Assembly: GCF_001651855.1 (NCBI RefSeq)
Contig: NZ_LNQC01000044.1
Coordinates: forward strand, 186,001 to 250,000
Source of the DNA: Sinorhizobium americanum
Lineage (GTDB): Bacteria > Pseudomonadota > Alphaproteobacteria > Rhizobiales > Rhizobiaceae
Direction: 5' to 3'
DNA length: 64,000 bases
Shown: in pieces, positions 46,482 through 55,481 of the stretch
Numbering within the stretch: position 1 is the stretch's first letter
Layout: every line of letters begins with the position of its first letter
The notes under the pieces: generated by a model
Database searches by the model: none
What the model was told of the DNA's origin: nothing
Seen by the model: only the letters and a program-made list of their open reading frames with translations
Program-made: the position numbers and the translations under genes

Positions 46482-47276
46482 ATGCGGCAGTATCTAGAGC
46501 TTCTCGACCATGTGATGAGCAACGGAACCGACCGCGGCGACCGGACGGGCACCGGCACGCGCTCCGTCTTCGGCTATCAGATGCGCTTCGATCTCTCGGA
46601 AGGCTTTCCGGTGCTGACCACCAAGAAGCTGCATCTGCGTTCGATCATTCACGAGCTCCTGTGGTTCCTGATGGGCGAGACGAATATCGCCTATCTCAAG
46701 GAAAACGGCGTCAGCATCTGGGACGAATGGGCCGACAAAAGGGGAGAGCTTGGCCCCGTCTATGGCTACCAGTGGCGGTCCTGGCCGACGCCGGCCGGCG
46801 GCCACGTCGACCAGATCGCCGGGCTGATCGAGGGCTTGAAGACCAATCCGAATTCCCGCCGGCACATCGTCTCGGCCTGGAACCCGGCGCTGGTCGACGA
46901 GATGGCGCTGCCGCCGTGCCATTGCCTTTTCCAGTTCTACGTCTCGGACGGCAAGCTCTCCTGCCAACTCTATCAACGGTCCGCCGATATCTTCCTGGGC
47001 GTGCCATTCAACATCGCTTCCTATGCGCTGCTGACGATGATGGTGGCGCAGGTGACCGGGCTGAAGCCGGGTGACTTCGTCCACACCCTCGGCGACGCGC
47101 ATATCTATCACAACCACTTCGAGCAGGCGCGGCTGCAACTGACGCGGACGCCGAAGGCGATGCCGAAGATGGAGATCAATCCGGCGGTGAAGGACATTTT
47201 TTCCTTCAAGTTCGAGGACTTTACGCTCGTCGGCTACGAAGCCGATTCACATATAAAGGCGCCCGTCGCGGTCTGA
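46482..47276 (+). CDS. thyA: Thymidylate synthase
   Basis: ThyA methylates dUMP to dTMP using methylene-tetrahydrofolate. The 264-residue protein has the same length as E. coli ThyA, and the nucleophile falls at Cys146 in [12 protein letters not shown]. Other signatures are [23 protein letters not shown] and [19 protein letters not shown] 46482 has CTAAGGA upstream. Dihydrofolate made here is recycled by the dfrA product two genes downstream, a common pairing. Confidence 0.98.
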   Translation: MRQYLELLDHVMSNGTDRGDRTGTGTRSVFGYQMRFDLSEGFPVLTTKKLHLRSIIHELLWFLMGETNIAYLKENGVSIWDEWADKRGELGPVYGYQWRSWPTPAGGHVDQIAGLIEGLKTNPNSRRHIVSAWNPALVDEMALPPCHCLFQFYVSDGKLSCQLYQRSADIFLGVPFNIASYALLTMMVAQVTGLKPGDFVHTLGDAHIYHNHFEQARLQLTRTPKAMPKMEINPAVKDIFSFKFEDFTLVGYEADSHIKAPVAV

Positions 47277-47408
47277 TCGCGAAGTCCAGGCAGAGGCATG
47301 CGGGGATGGGTCTGCCAATCCCTCTTATATGTTCTGCAAATGGCGAAGTGTCGGCCGGCCGGTTGCTCCGGTGATGTTTAGAAAAGCCGGCGGGAACGGG
47401 AGGTTCTG

Positions 47409-48014
47409 ATGCTGACATTGATCCATGCACCCTTGTCGCGCTCGTCGCGGATCATCTGGCTGCTCGAGGAGCTCGGCGCCGAATACGAGATTCGCTACGT
47501 CAATATTCGCCGCTGGGATGGGTCCGGCGGCCCGGATGAAAACAATCCGCATCCGCACAAGCAAGTGCCGGCCCTGCTGCACGACGGAACGCTCGTCTGG
47601 GAATCGGCCGCTGTCGTGCAATATCTGACCGATCACTATCCCGACTGCAGCCTCGGGCGGCCGCCCGGTAACCCGGATCGCGGTGCCTATCTCTCCTGGC
47701 TCGCCTATTATGCCGGCGTGATCGAGCCGACGGCGCTTGCCCATATCTCCGGCGTGACGGTCAGCAACCCGATGCTGGCGCGCCTCTACACCGAGATGTC
47801 CGCGCATGTCATCGATGTCTTGACGCGCCAGCCCTATCTCATCGGCGACCGGATGAGCGCGGCCGACCTCCTGCTCGCAAGCGCCCTCCAATGGATGCGC
47901 AAGATCCTGCCGGAAAGCGACGTCATCGACCGTTACATCCACGTCGTGACCGACCGTCCGGCGCTGCTGCGCGCCCGCGAAATCGACAGCAAACCGAGTG
48001 GTTTCCATGACTGA
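47409..48014 (+). CDS. Glutathione S-transferase family protein
   Basis: A 201-residue protein with an N-terminal thioredoxin-like domain (LIHAPLSRSSRIIWLLEELG, then HKQVPALLHDGTLVWESAAVVQYL) and a C-terminal helical domain including YLIGDRMSAADLLLASAL. The motif WESAAVVQYL is the glutathione-binding region. The substrate is unknown. The stop overlaps the dfrA start by eight bases, so it is translationally coupled within the thyA-dfrA unit. Confidence 0.92.
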   Translation: MLTLIHAPLSRSSRIIWLLEELGAEYEIRYVNIRRWDGSGGPDENNPHPHKQVPALLHDGTLVWESAAVVQYLTDHYPDCSLGRPPGNPDRGAYLSWLAYYAGVIEPTALAHISGVTVSNPMLARLYTEMSAHVIDVLTRQPYLIGDRMSAADLLLASALQWMRKILPESDVIDRYIHVVTDRPALLRAREIDSKPSGFHD

Positions 48015-48546
48015 CAGAAGACCGGAGCCGAAAATCGTCATCGTCGTCGCGGTTGCGACCAACGGCGTGATCGGGCGCGAGGGCGACCTGCCGTGGCGGC
48101 TTTCGACGGACCTAAAGCGATTCAAGACGCTGACGATCGGCAAGCCGGTTATCATGGGGCGAAAGACCTGGGCATCGCTCGGCCGTCCGCTGCCAAGCCG
48201 GCCGAACATCGTCATCAGCCGCGACCCGAACTTTGCGGCCGCCGGAGCCGAGGTTGCGTCTTCGCTCCCTGCGGCGCTCGAAAAGGCCCGAGCGCATGCG
48301 GCGGAGCTCGGCGCCGAGGAAATCTGCATCATCGGCGGCGGGGAGATCTACCGGCAGTCGATCGACCTTGCCGACGTGCTGCACGTGACCGAGGTCAAAG
48401 CTGAAGTGGAGGGCGACACGCGCTTTCCGCCGATCGATCCCCAATCCTTCGAAAAGGTTTTCGAGGAAGATCTGCCGCGCGGTGAGAAGGACAGTCATGC
48501 GATGCATTTTGTCACGTGGCGCCGCCGCGAAACGCTGCCAAAATAG
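48007..48546 (+). CDS. dfrA: Dihydrofolate reductase
   Basis: DHFR regenerates tetrahydrofolate with NADPH, completing the cycle started by ThyA. The 179-residue protein shows IVVAVATNGVIGREGDLPWR, the folate-site Asp in LSTDLKRFK, the NADPH segment GKPVIMGRKTW, and EEICIIGGGEIYRQ. ATG 48007 starts inside the preceding gene's last codons. Family length is about 160-180. Confidence 0.96.
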   Translation: MTDRRPEPKIVIVVAVATNGVIGREGDLPWRLSTDLKRFKTLTIGKPVIMGRKTWASLGRPLPSRPNIVISRDPNFAAAGAEVASSLPAALEKARAHAAELGAEEICIIGGGEIYRQSIDLADVLHVTEVKAEVEGDTRFPPIDPQSFEKVFEEDLPRGEKDSHAMHFVTWRRRETLPK

Positions 48547-48648
48547 TCGAAGCCGATCGGCGGCGAATGCCCGCTTCGTTCCTTTCCGATCGCGTCGAGA
48601 AGCCGTCAACTATTTTTAGCACTTTACGGTGAACTCGCCCGTATCGCG

Positions 48649-48677
48649 TTGAAAGCAATGCACATGATACCTATAAC
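48649..48677 (+). promoter_or_regulatory. Promoter upstream of hflK
   Basis: TTGAAA (48649-48654), 17 bases, then TATAAC (48672-48677), a good housekeeping-type promoter 73 bases before the hflK start. The surrounding GTTGAA and CCTATA also resemble RpoH sites, which would suit a membrane-protease regulator, but that is inference. Confidence 0.6.
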
Positions 48678-48749
48678 GGGATCACGTCGTGACCGGCCGC
48701 ATGTCTGCGGGGCGTCCAGCGAGTGAATATTCTTTGAAGAGAGGTTTTG

Positions 48750-49832
48750 ATGCCCTGGAGCAATCAGAATGGCGGCGGCGGCCCGTGGGGCGGCGGCGGC
48801 AATCAAGGGCCATGGGGTCAGGGAAACAGACCGCGCGGAGGCCGGGGCGGCCCGCCGGATCTGGAAGAGATCATCCGTCGCGGCCAGGATCAGCTGAAGA
48901 ACGTCGTTCCGGGCGGCTTCAATGGCGGCATCTTCGTCATCGTCGGCCTGCTGATCGTCGGCTTCCTGCTGCTGAATTCGATCTACACCGTCCAGCCGGA
49001 TGAACGCGGCGTCGAGATGCGCTTCGGCAAGCCGAAGGAGGAAATCTCCATGCCCGGCCTGCATTACCACTTCTGGCCGCTCGAAACCGTCGAGATCGTC
49101 AAGGTGACGGAGCAGCAGCTGAATATCGGCAGCCGCGTCGGCGCCCAATCGAGCGCCGGGCTGATGCTGACCGGCGACCAGAATATCGTCAACGTGCAGT
49201 TCTCGGTGCTCTTCTCCGTCACGGATCCGAAGTCCTATCTCTTCAACGTCGAGAATCCGGCCGACACGCTGCAGCAGGTGGCCGAGAGCGCCATGCGCGA
49301 GGTTGTCGGCCGGCGTCCGGCCCAGGACATCTTCCGCGACAACCGTCAGGCGATCGCCGCCGACGTCAAGAACACCATCCAGGCGACAATGGACACCTAT
49401 GGCGCCGGCATTTCGGTGAACACGGTCGCGATCGAGGATGCGGCGCCGCCGCGCGAAGTGGCCGACGCCTTCGACGAGGTGCAGCGTGCCGAACAGGACG
49501 AGGACCGCTTCGTCGAGGAAGCCAACCAATACGCCAACCAGGTGCTCGGCAAGGCACGCGGCCAGGGAGCCCAAATCCGCGAAGAGGCAGCCGCCTACAA
49601 GGACCGCGTCGTCAAGGAAGCCCAGGGTGAGGCGCAGCGCTTCATTTCGGTCTATGACGCCTATTCCAAGGCGCCGGAGGTCACCCGCAGACGGCTTTAC
49701 CTCGAAACCATGCAGGATGTTCTCGGCAAGTCGAAAAAGGTCATTCTCGACGAGAAGAACGGCCAGGGTGTGCTGCCCTATCTGCCGCTCAACGAAATCG
49801 GCAGGCCCGCGCAGTCGGGAGGTACCCAATGA
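48750..49832 (+). CDS. hflK: FtsH modulator HflK
   Basis: An inner-membrane SPFH/band 7 protein that with HflC forms a large ring around the FtsH protease. The 360-residue protein has a Gly/Asn-rich cytoplasmic start (NQNGGGGPWGGGG), a membrane helix at about residues 60-82 and a periplasmic band 7 domain (VQPDERGVEMRFGKPKEE). A coiled coil with AYKDRVVKEAQGEAQRF completes it. ATG 48750 has GAGAGG upstream. It overlaps hflC by four bases. Confidence 0.96.
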   Translation: MPWSNQNGGGGPWGGGGNQGPWGQGNRPRGGRGGPPDLEEIIRRGQDQLKNVVPGGFNGGIFVIVGLLIVGFLLLNSIYTVQPDERGVEMRFGKPKEEISMPGLHYHFWPLETVEIVKVTEQQLNIGSRVGAQSSAGLMLTGDQNIVNVQFSVLFSVTDPKSYLFNVENPADTLQQVAESAMREVVGRRPAQDIFRDNRQAIAADVKNTIQATMDTYGAGISVNTVAIEDAAPPREVADAFDEVQRAEQDEDRFVEEANQYANQVLGKARGQGAQIREEAAAYKDRVVKEAQGEAQRFISVYDAYSKAPEVTRRRLYLETMQDVLGKSKKVILDEKNGQGVLPYLPLNEIGRPAQSGGTQ

Positions 49833-50761
49833 TAAACAATCGCAGTTCCATCATTCTCATCGTTCTCGCGGCGCTGCTGGTGGTCGTCTACTCGTCGGTG
49901 TTCGTCGTCAATGAGCGCCAGCAGGCGATCGTCGTGCGCTTCGGTGAAATCCGCGACGTGAAGACCGAGCCGGGGCTTTATTTCAAGCTGCCCTTCGCCT
50001 TCATGGATGCCGATCGCGTGCAATATGTCGAGGACCAGGCGCTCCGCTTCGACCTCGACAATATCCGCGTGCAGGTTTCCGGCGGCAAGTTTTACGAGGT
50101 GGACGCCTTCGTGGTCTACAGGATCGCCGATCCCCGCCGCTTCCGCGAAACGGTGTCCGGTGATCGCGAATCTGCCGAAGCGCGGCTTCGCACGCGTCTC
50201 GACGCATCGCTGCGGCGCGTTTACGGCCTGAGGGGTTTCGAGGCGGCGCTTTCGGACGAGCGCGCCTCGATGATGCGCGAGGTTCGCGCCGATCTTCGGG
50301 GAGACGCGGAATCGCTCGGTCTCAACATCGAGGACGTCCGCATCCGCCGGACGGACCTGACCCAGGAAGTCTCGCAGCAGACCTACGACCGCATGAAGGC
50401 GGAGCGTCTGGCCGAGGCGGAACTGATCCGCGCCCGCGGCAACGAAGAGGGCCAGCGCCGGCGCGCCATTGCCGATCGCCAGGTGGTCGAGATCGTCGCC
50501 GAAGCCCAGCGCGATTCGGAAATCCTTCGAGGTGAGGGCGAAGCCGAGCGGACGGGCATCTTCGCAGACGCTTTCCAACGCGATCCCGGTTTCTTCGAGT
50601 TCTATCGCTCGATGGCGGCCTATACACAGTCGATCGGGAATCCGGATACAACCGTGGTGCTGTCGCCGCATTCCGAATTCTTCCGTTATTTCAACAGCGC
50701 GGACGGGGCGGCGGCGCCGCTTTCGCCGACCGTACCGGCGGCGCCTGCGACCGGAGATTGA
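49829..50761 (+). CDS. hflC: FtsH modulator HflC
   Basis: Partner of HflK in the periplasm-facing ring. The 310-residue protein has an N-terminal membrane helix (SIILIVLAALLVVVYSSVFVV), the SPFH start VNERQQAIVVRFGEI, and the HflC-typical helix QTYDRMKAERLAEAELIRA. It ends in a short Ala/Pro tail. The ATGA overlap couples it to hflK. Confidence 0.96.
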   Translation: MINNRSSIILIVLAALLVVVYSSVFVVNERQQAIVVRFGEIRDVKTEPGLYFKLPFAFMDADRVQYVEDQALRFDLDNIRVQVSGGKFYEVDAFVVYRIADPRRFRETVSGDRESAEARLRTRLDASLRRVYGLRGFEAALSDERASMMREVRADLRGDAESLGLNIEDVRIRRTDLTQEVSQQTYDRMKAERLAEAELIRARGNEEGQRRRAIADRQVVEIVAEAQRDSEILRGEGEAERTGIFADAFQRDPGFFEFYRSMAAYTQSIGNPDTTVVLSPHSEFFRYFNSADGAAAPLSPTVPAAPATGD

Positions 50762-50768
50762 GCGGACG

Positions 50769-50954
50769 ATGTCCGATCTTTTGACCGGGTTTGCGTTTTT
50801 CCTGATCATCGAGGGGCTGGTGTACGCACTGGCCCCTTTGGTTCTTGTGGAATTGGCGAAGCGTTTGCCGTATGTCCCGGAGCATCAGCTGCGCCTCGCC
50901 GGGCTCACATCGGTGGCGGTTGGCGTCGGACTTGTTTGGTTGCTTCGAGGGTAG
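50769..50954 (+). CDS. DUF2065 family small membrane protein (YjeT-like)
   Basis: A 61-residue protein with two membrane helices (GFAFFLIIEGLVYALAPLVL and LAGLTSVAVGVGLVWLL) joined by a short loop. Small DUF2065 proteins commonly follow hflC. It starts seven bases after the hflC stop. The function is unknown; context suggests a part in the HflKC/FtsH system. Confidence 0.88.
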   Translation: MSDLLTGFAFFLIIEGLVYALAPLVLVELAKRLPYVPEHQLRLAGLTSVAVGVGLVWLLRG

Positions 50955-50960
50955 TGCGAA

Positions 50961-51347
50961 ATGCCACATACACTGCTGATCCGGTTGGTCGATGCCGAAT
51001 ATGCGATTACCCGCCTGACAATCGGGTCCGCTATTCCGGAGTGGCTGCCCGGGCCAGGGTTCTGGACCGTTTCGAGTTCGCGCGAGGAGATGACGCTCGT
51101 CTGCCGTGCCGCCCGCGTCCCTTCGGGCGTCCAGAGTTCGCTTGGCTGGCGCTGCCTCCGCATCGAGCAGCATTTCAGCTTCGATGTGCCGGGGGTCCTG
51201 TCTTCTGTGCTCCGCCCGCTTTCGGCGGCCGGTGTCGGCGTCTTCGCCAATTCGACCTTCAGCACCGACTATGTCTTCGTTGCCGGTTCCGATCTCGAAA
51301 AGGCGGTACAGGCGCTGAAGGAGCACGGCCACGAAATCACCAGCTGA
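50961..51347 (+). CDS. ACT-domain-like protein (DUF/CASTOR type)
   Basis: A 128-residue protein with an N-terminal part RLTIGSAIPEWLPGPGFWTVSSSREEMTLV (about residues 18-47) and a C-terminal ACT-like part (FDVPGVLSSVLRPLSAAGV, then STDYVFVAGSDLEKAV). Such proteins are thought to bind small ligands such as amino acids. It lies six bases after the DUF2065 gene, within the hflKC operon. The ligand is unknown. Confidence 0.82.
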   Translation: MPHTLLIRLVDAEYAITRLTIGSAIPEWLPGPGFWTVSSSREEMTLVCRAARVPSGVQSSLGWRCLRIEQHFSFDVPGVLSSVLRPLSAAGVGVFANSTFSTDYVFVAGSDLEKAVQALKEHGHEITS

Positions 51348-51555
51348 TCCGCCGAAGATCAGGAAATCGTGTCTGGACGCTCCGGAAATCCGCCGTATCT
51401 TCAACAGAAGATCGTTTGCTGCGCGAAGCAGCCGCGGCAACGCCTTGCGGCAGTGGTATAATTCGCCGAAACGAATGGGAAGGGATCACGTGGTGATCGC
51501 GGACGACCGAAGTCCGTGGACGGCGTGGCCAACGGAATTACAGGAGCACAGCGAC

Positions 51556-53064
51556 TTGTCGAAACTACCCAAGATCTTCCGCAGCCTGGTGCTGGCGGCT
51601 GCGACGGCACTGCTCTTTTCCAATACGGCTCTTGCCGAAACGGCGCTGCCGCGGCCGGCGGCCGGGCCGCCCTCGGTCGCCGATCTCGCCGAAAGCCTGC
51701 TCGATGCCGTGGTCAACATCTCCATCTCGCAGAACGTCAAGGCCGACGATGACAATGCGCCGATGCCGCAGGTGCCGGAGGGTTCGCCGCATCAGGAATT
51801 CTTCGACGAATTCTTCAAGGGGCAGGGCGGCGAGGGCGGACGCCCGCGCACGGTCAACTCGCTTGGCTCCGGCTTCATCATCGATCCGTCCGGCTATATC
51901 GTCACCAACAATCACGTCATCCAAGATGCCGACGATATCGAGATCAATCTCTCGGACGGCACCCGGCTGAAGGCGAAGCTGGTCGGCACCGATACCAAGA
52001 CCGATCTGGCGGTGCTGAAAGTCGAGCCCAAGAAGCCGCTCAAGGCGGTATCTTTTGGCGATTCGCGGAAGATCAGGATCGGCGATTGGGTCATGGTCGT
52101 CGGCAATCCCTTCGGCCTCGGCGTGTCCGTCTCCGTCGGCGTCGTTTCGGCGCGCGGCCGCAACATCAATGCCGGACCCTATGACAGCTTCATCCAGACG
52201 GATGCTGCCATCAACCGGGGCAATTCCGGCGGGCCGCTGTTCAACATGCAGGGCGAGGTAATCGGCATCAACACCGCGATCTTGTCGCAGACCGGCATGT
52301 CGGTCGGCATCGGCTTCGCCGTGCCTACCGAGCTTGCGATGAACGTCGTCGACCAGCTCAAGGAGTTCGGCGAGACGCGGCGCGGCTGGCTCGGCGTGCG
52401 CATTCAGCCGGTTACCGAGGATATCGCCGAGAGTCTGAAGATGGGCGTGCCGAAAGGGGCTCTGGTTTCCGGCATCATCGAGGGCGGCCCGATTGCGCGT
52501 GGGGAGATCAAGGCGGGCGACATCATCATCCGGTTCGACGGAACGGAGATCGGCGAAATGCGCGATCTCATGCGTGCCGTCGGTGAAAGCCCTGTCGGCA
52601 AGGCGGTAGAGGTCGTCATCATTCGGGACGGAAAGGAGCAGACGGTGCGCGTGACGCTTGGCCGGCTCGAGGATGGCGAGCACCTGGCGGCCGCCGGAAC
52701 TGGCGGGGAACTGAAAAAAGAGAGCGCCAAGCCGAGCGAGCCGCCGGCCGCTACGTTGCCGGCGACGGATGTCGTCCTCGGTATGAAGCTCGCGGTGCTC
52801 GACGCCGATCGCCGCAAGAGCTTTGGAATTGCCGAGAATGTCAACGGCGTCGTTGTGACCGAGGTTCAGCCGAACTCGCCCGCCGCCGAGCGCCGCGTCG
52901 AGGCGGGAGACGTCATTGTCGAGGTCGGTCAGGAGGCAATGGACTCGCCCGAAGACGTCACCTCCCGCGTCGGTGAACTGAAGGCCGACGGCCGCCGCAA
53001 CGCATTGCTGATGATCGCCAGCAAGACCGGCGAGCTGCGTTTCGTGACGGTGCGGATGGAGTAG
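51556..53064 (+). CDS. degP: DegP/Do-type periplasmic serine protease
   Basis: A heat-shock-type protease and chaperone for misfolded envelope proteins. The 502-residue protein has a signal peptide ending NTALA, a trypsin-like domain with the triad His120 (TNNHVIQ), Asp150 (TKTDLAVL) and Ser224 (RGNSGGPL), and two PDZ domains (RGWLGVRIQPV, then VNGVVVTEVQPNSP). The start is taken as TTG 51556 with AGGAG upstream, because it begins right at the signal peptide; ATG 51475 and the longer reading add unrelated residues. It follows the hflKC group, and envelope quality control links them. Confidence 0.94.
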   Translation: MSKLPKIFRSLVLAAATALLFSNTALAETALPRPAAGPPSVADLAESLLDAVVNISISQNVKADDDNAPMPQVPEGSPHQEFFDEFFKGQGGEGGRPRTVNSLGSGFIIDPSGYIVTNNHVIQDADDIEINLSDGTRLKAKLVGTDTKTDLAVLKVEPKKPLKAVSFGDSRKIRIGDWVMVVGNPFGLGVSVSVGVVSARGRNINAGPYDSFIQTDAAINRGNSGGPLFNMQGEVIGINTAILSQTGMSVGIGFAVPTELAMNVVDQLKEFGETRRGWLGVRIQPVTEDIAESLKMGVPKGALVSGIIEGGPIARGEIKAGDIIIRFDGTEIGEMRDLMRAVGESPVGKAVEVVIIRDGKEQTVRVTLGRLEDGEHLAAAGTGGELKKESAKPSEPPAATLPATDVVLGMKLAVLDADRRKSFGIAENVNGVVVTEVQPNSPAAERRVEAGDVIVEVGQEAMDSPEDVTSRVGELKADGRRNALLMIASKTGELRFVTVRME

Positions 53065-53103
53065 CGAGGCGTAGCCTTCGAGCTCGCCGGAGAGGCGCCG
53101 AAA

Positions 53104-53676
53104 TCAGTTCGGTGTCTTTGCGCCCAGCCTCCATTCGTCCGCCGTGATCGTGTAAAGCACGTGGCGCTTCAGAGGCTGATGCGTGTCGGGCACGCCCGGA
53201 TGATCGAAGTCGCGAGATGGGTCCGGCCGCATGCCGATGCGCCTCATCACGGCGATCGACCGGGCATTCGTCGCCACCGCGAAGGAGACGATTTCGCCGA
53301 GATTCCTTTCACCGAAACCGTGGTCGAGGAGCGCCAGCGCCGCCTCGGTTGCGTAGCCCTTGCGCCAATAGGAAACGGCAAGGCGCCAGCCGATTTCGAT
53401 CGTGCCGCCGGGCAGATGCGGCGCAAGATGGGTGCGGGACAGGCCGCAGAAGCCGATCGGCACGTCGCCATCGCGCAGCGCAAGCGCGAAGAAGCCGAAG
53501 CCCGTCTCGGCGATGGTGCTGGCATTGCGGTCGAACAGCGCATCGGCCGCCGCCCGGTCACGTCGAAACGGAAAAAATTCCATCACCTTCGGATCGTTGT
53601 TGATCTCGGCGAAGAGATCGCGATCGCCCTCACGCCAGTTGCGGATGATGAGGCGCTCGGTCTTGCGGATGATCAC
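53104..53676 (-). CDS. RimJ/RimL-type GNAT acetyltransferase
   Basis: A 190-residue acetyltransferase beginning KTERLIIRNWREGDRDLFAE, typical of the RimJ/RimL branch. It has YWRKGYATEAALALLDHGF as the acetyl-CoA loop and ending segments TNARSIAVMRRIGM. The target amine is unknown. The start overlaps the serB stop by four bases, so it is probably translated after serB. Confidence 0.92.
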   Translation of the reverse strand: MIIRKTERLIIRNWREGDRDLFAEINNDPKVMEFFPFRRDRAAADALFDRNASTIAETGFGFFALALRDGDVPIGFCGLSRTHLAPHLPGGTIEIGWRLAVSYWRKGYATEAALALLDHGFGERNLGEIVSFAVATNARSIAVMRRIGMRPDPSRDFDHPGVPDTHQPLKRHVLYTITADEWRLGAKTPN

Positions 53677-54560
53677 GTCACGAAATCCGTCTTGCGATAG
53701 CCCTGGAGATAGAGGAGGGCTGAGAGATCGCCATGATCGATGCGGATATTCGCCTGTTCGGCAACGACGGGCTTGGCGTGCAGGGCCACGCCGCTGCCGG
53801 CAAGCTGCAGCATGCCGAGATCGTTGGCACCGTCGCCGACGGCGATGGCGTCCGCCGTCGAGATGCCGAGCCGTTCCGTAATGTCGATCAGCGCGTCGAC
53901 CTTCGCCTGCTTGCCGAGGATCGGCCGGGCGACTTCGCCGGTCAGTGCTCCGTTATCTTCCAGGAGCTCGTTCGCACGGTTTTCGTCGAAGCCGAGCTTT
54001 TCGGCAATTGGACCGGTGAAGACGGTGAAGCCGCCGGAAACGAGCGCCGTGTAATGGCCCTTCGCCTTCATGGTGGCAATCAACTCGCGTCCGCCGGGGG
54101 TCAGGGTGATACGCTTGGCGATCACTTCGGCGATGACCGTGGCGGGTAGGCCTTTCAGGAGCGCGACGCGCTCGATAAGCGCCGGCTCGAAGGCGATCTC
54201 GCCGTTCATAGCGCGGGCCGTGATCGCGGCGACCTTTTCCTTGAGGCCGACTTCCGCGGCGAGTTCGTCGATGCATTCCTGGCCGATCATCGTTGAATCC
54301 ATATCGGCGATGAGAAATTTCTTCCGGCGCGTCTCGGCGTCCTGCACGGCGACGTCGATCGCGGCTCCATCCACCGTCGCCCGCAGCCGCGCTTCGGCTT
54401 CATTTGGATCCGTACCGTCCTTGAGGGCGAGGTCGCAGGCAACGCCATCGGCCAGCCAGTAAAGCCCGGATGCCTCAACGGCCACGGCCGCAGCCTCAGC
54501 CAGCGCAGGGGTCAGGACAGGATTTGACGGATTGGCGATAAGCGTGGCAACGAGAGCCAT
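53673..54560 (-). CDS. serB: Phosphoserine phosphatase
   Basis: SerB removes phosphate from phosphoserine, the last step of serine synthesis. The 295-residue HAD enzyme has the nucleophile motif DMDSTMIGQECID near residue 87, motif II LVSGGFTVF and motif III AVGDGANDLGMLQLAG. An N-terminal regulatory-type region precedes it. ATG 54560 overlaps the divergent miaA start (see findings). The downstream GNAT gene is coupled to it. Confidence 0.95.
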   Translation of the reverse strand: MALVATLIANPSNPVLTPALAEAAAVAVEASGLYWLADGVACDLALKDGTDPNEAEARLRATVDGAAIDVAVQDAETRRKKFLIADMDSTMIGQECIDELAAEVGLKEKVAAITARAMNGEIAFEPALIERVALLKGLPATVIAEVIAKRITLTPGGRELIATMKAKGHYTALVSGGFTVFTGPIAEKLGFDENRANELLEDNGALTGEVARPILGKQAKVDALIDITERLGISTADAIAVGDGANDLGMLQLAGSGVALHAKPVVAEQANIRIDHGDLSALLYLQGYRKTDFVT

Positions 54561-55470
54561 GATGAGAAACCTTGAACGAGATCTGGACGCGATCCTGATA
54601 ACCGGGCCGACCGCCAGCGGCAAGTCCGCGTTTGCGGTGGCGCTGGCGAAGCGCCATGGCGGCGTGGTGGTCAATGCCGACAGCATGCAGGTCTACGACA
54701 CTTTGAAAGTGCTGACCGCACGTCCCGATGCGTCCGAGATGGGCGGCATCCCGCATTTTCTCTACGGCCATGTGCCGGCGGGGCGCCACTATTCCACCGG
54801 CGCCTGGCTGCGCGACGCCGAGGCATTGCTCTCAAGGCTGCGCGGCGAGGGCAGGTTGCCCGTTTTCGTCGGCGGTACCGGTCTCTATTTCAAGGCCCTG
54901 ACCGGTGGCCTAGCGGACATGCCCGAGATTCCGCCGGCGATCCGGGAGCGGTTGCGAGAGCGGCTGAAGGTAGAAGGGGCTGCCGCACTCCACGCCGAAC
55001 TCGAACGCAGCGACCGGCAGGCGGCGGCACAATTGCGGCCCGAGGACGGGCAAAGGATCGTCCGCGCCCTCGAGGTCGTCGAGGCGACCGGTAAGCCGAT
55101 TGGTCTTTTTCAGCAGATGCGCGGCCCGGTGGTGGTCGATCCGGACCGAGCCCGGAAGATCGTCGTGCTGCCCGAACGGTCGCTTCTTCACAGCCGGATC
55201 GATCGGCGCTTCGAGGCGATGCTGGCAGGCGGAGCGGTCGAGGAGGTGCAGGCGCTCCTGCCGCTGAAGCTTTCGCCGGACATGCCGGTGATGAAAGCAA
55301 TCGGCGTGCAGCAGATCGCCGCGATGCTGAGGGGCGAGATGAGCGAGGCGGAGGTAGTCGCCACGGGAGCGGCGGCGACGCGGCAATATGCCAAGCGCCA
55401 GATGACCTGGTTCCGCAACCAGCTCGATGACAGCTGGCGGCGGATCGCGCAGCCAGACGAAGTTCTCTAG
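54559..55470 (+). CDS. miaA: tRNA dimethylallyltransferase
   Basis: MiaA adds a dimethylallyl group to A37 of tRNAs that read codons starting with U. The 303-residue protein has the P-loop GPTASGKS (residues 16-23), DSMQVYDTLKVLTARP and VFVGGTGLYFKALTGGLAD, then RQYAKRQMTWFRNQ near the end. Two adjacent ATG codons (54559 and 54562) are possible; both overlap or abut the serB start on the other strand. Confidence 0.95.
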   Translation: MMRNLERDLDAILITGPTASGKSAFAVALAKRHGGVVVNADSMQVYDTLKVLTARPDASEMGGIPHFLYGHVPAGRHYSTGAWLRDAEALLSRLRGEGRLPVFVGGTGLYFKALTGGLADMPEIPPAIRERLRERLKVEGAAALHAELERSDRQAAAQLRPEDGQRIVRALEVVEATGKPIGLFQQMRGPVVVDPDRARKIVVLPERSLLHSRIDRRFEAMLAGGAVEEVQALLPLKLSPDMPVMKAIGVQQIAAMLRGEMSEAEVVATGAAATRQYAKRQMTWFRNQLDDSWRRIAQPDEVL

Positions 55471-55481
55471 GCGCGTTTCGC

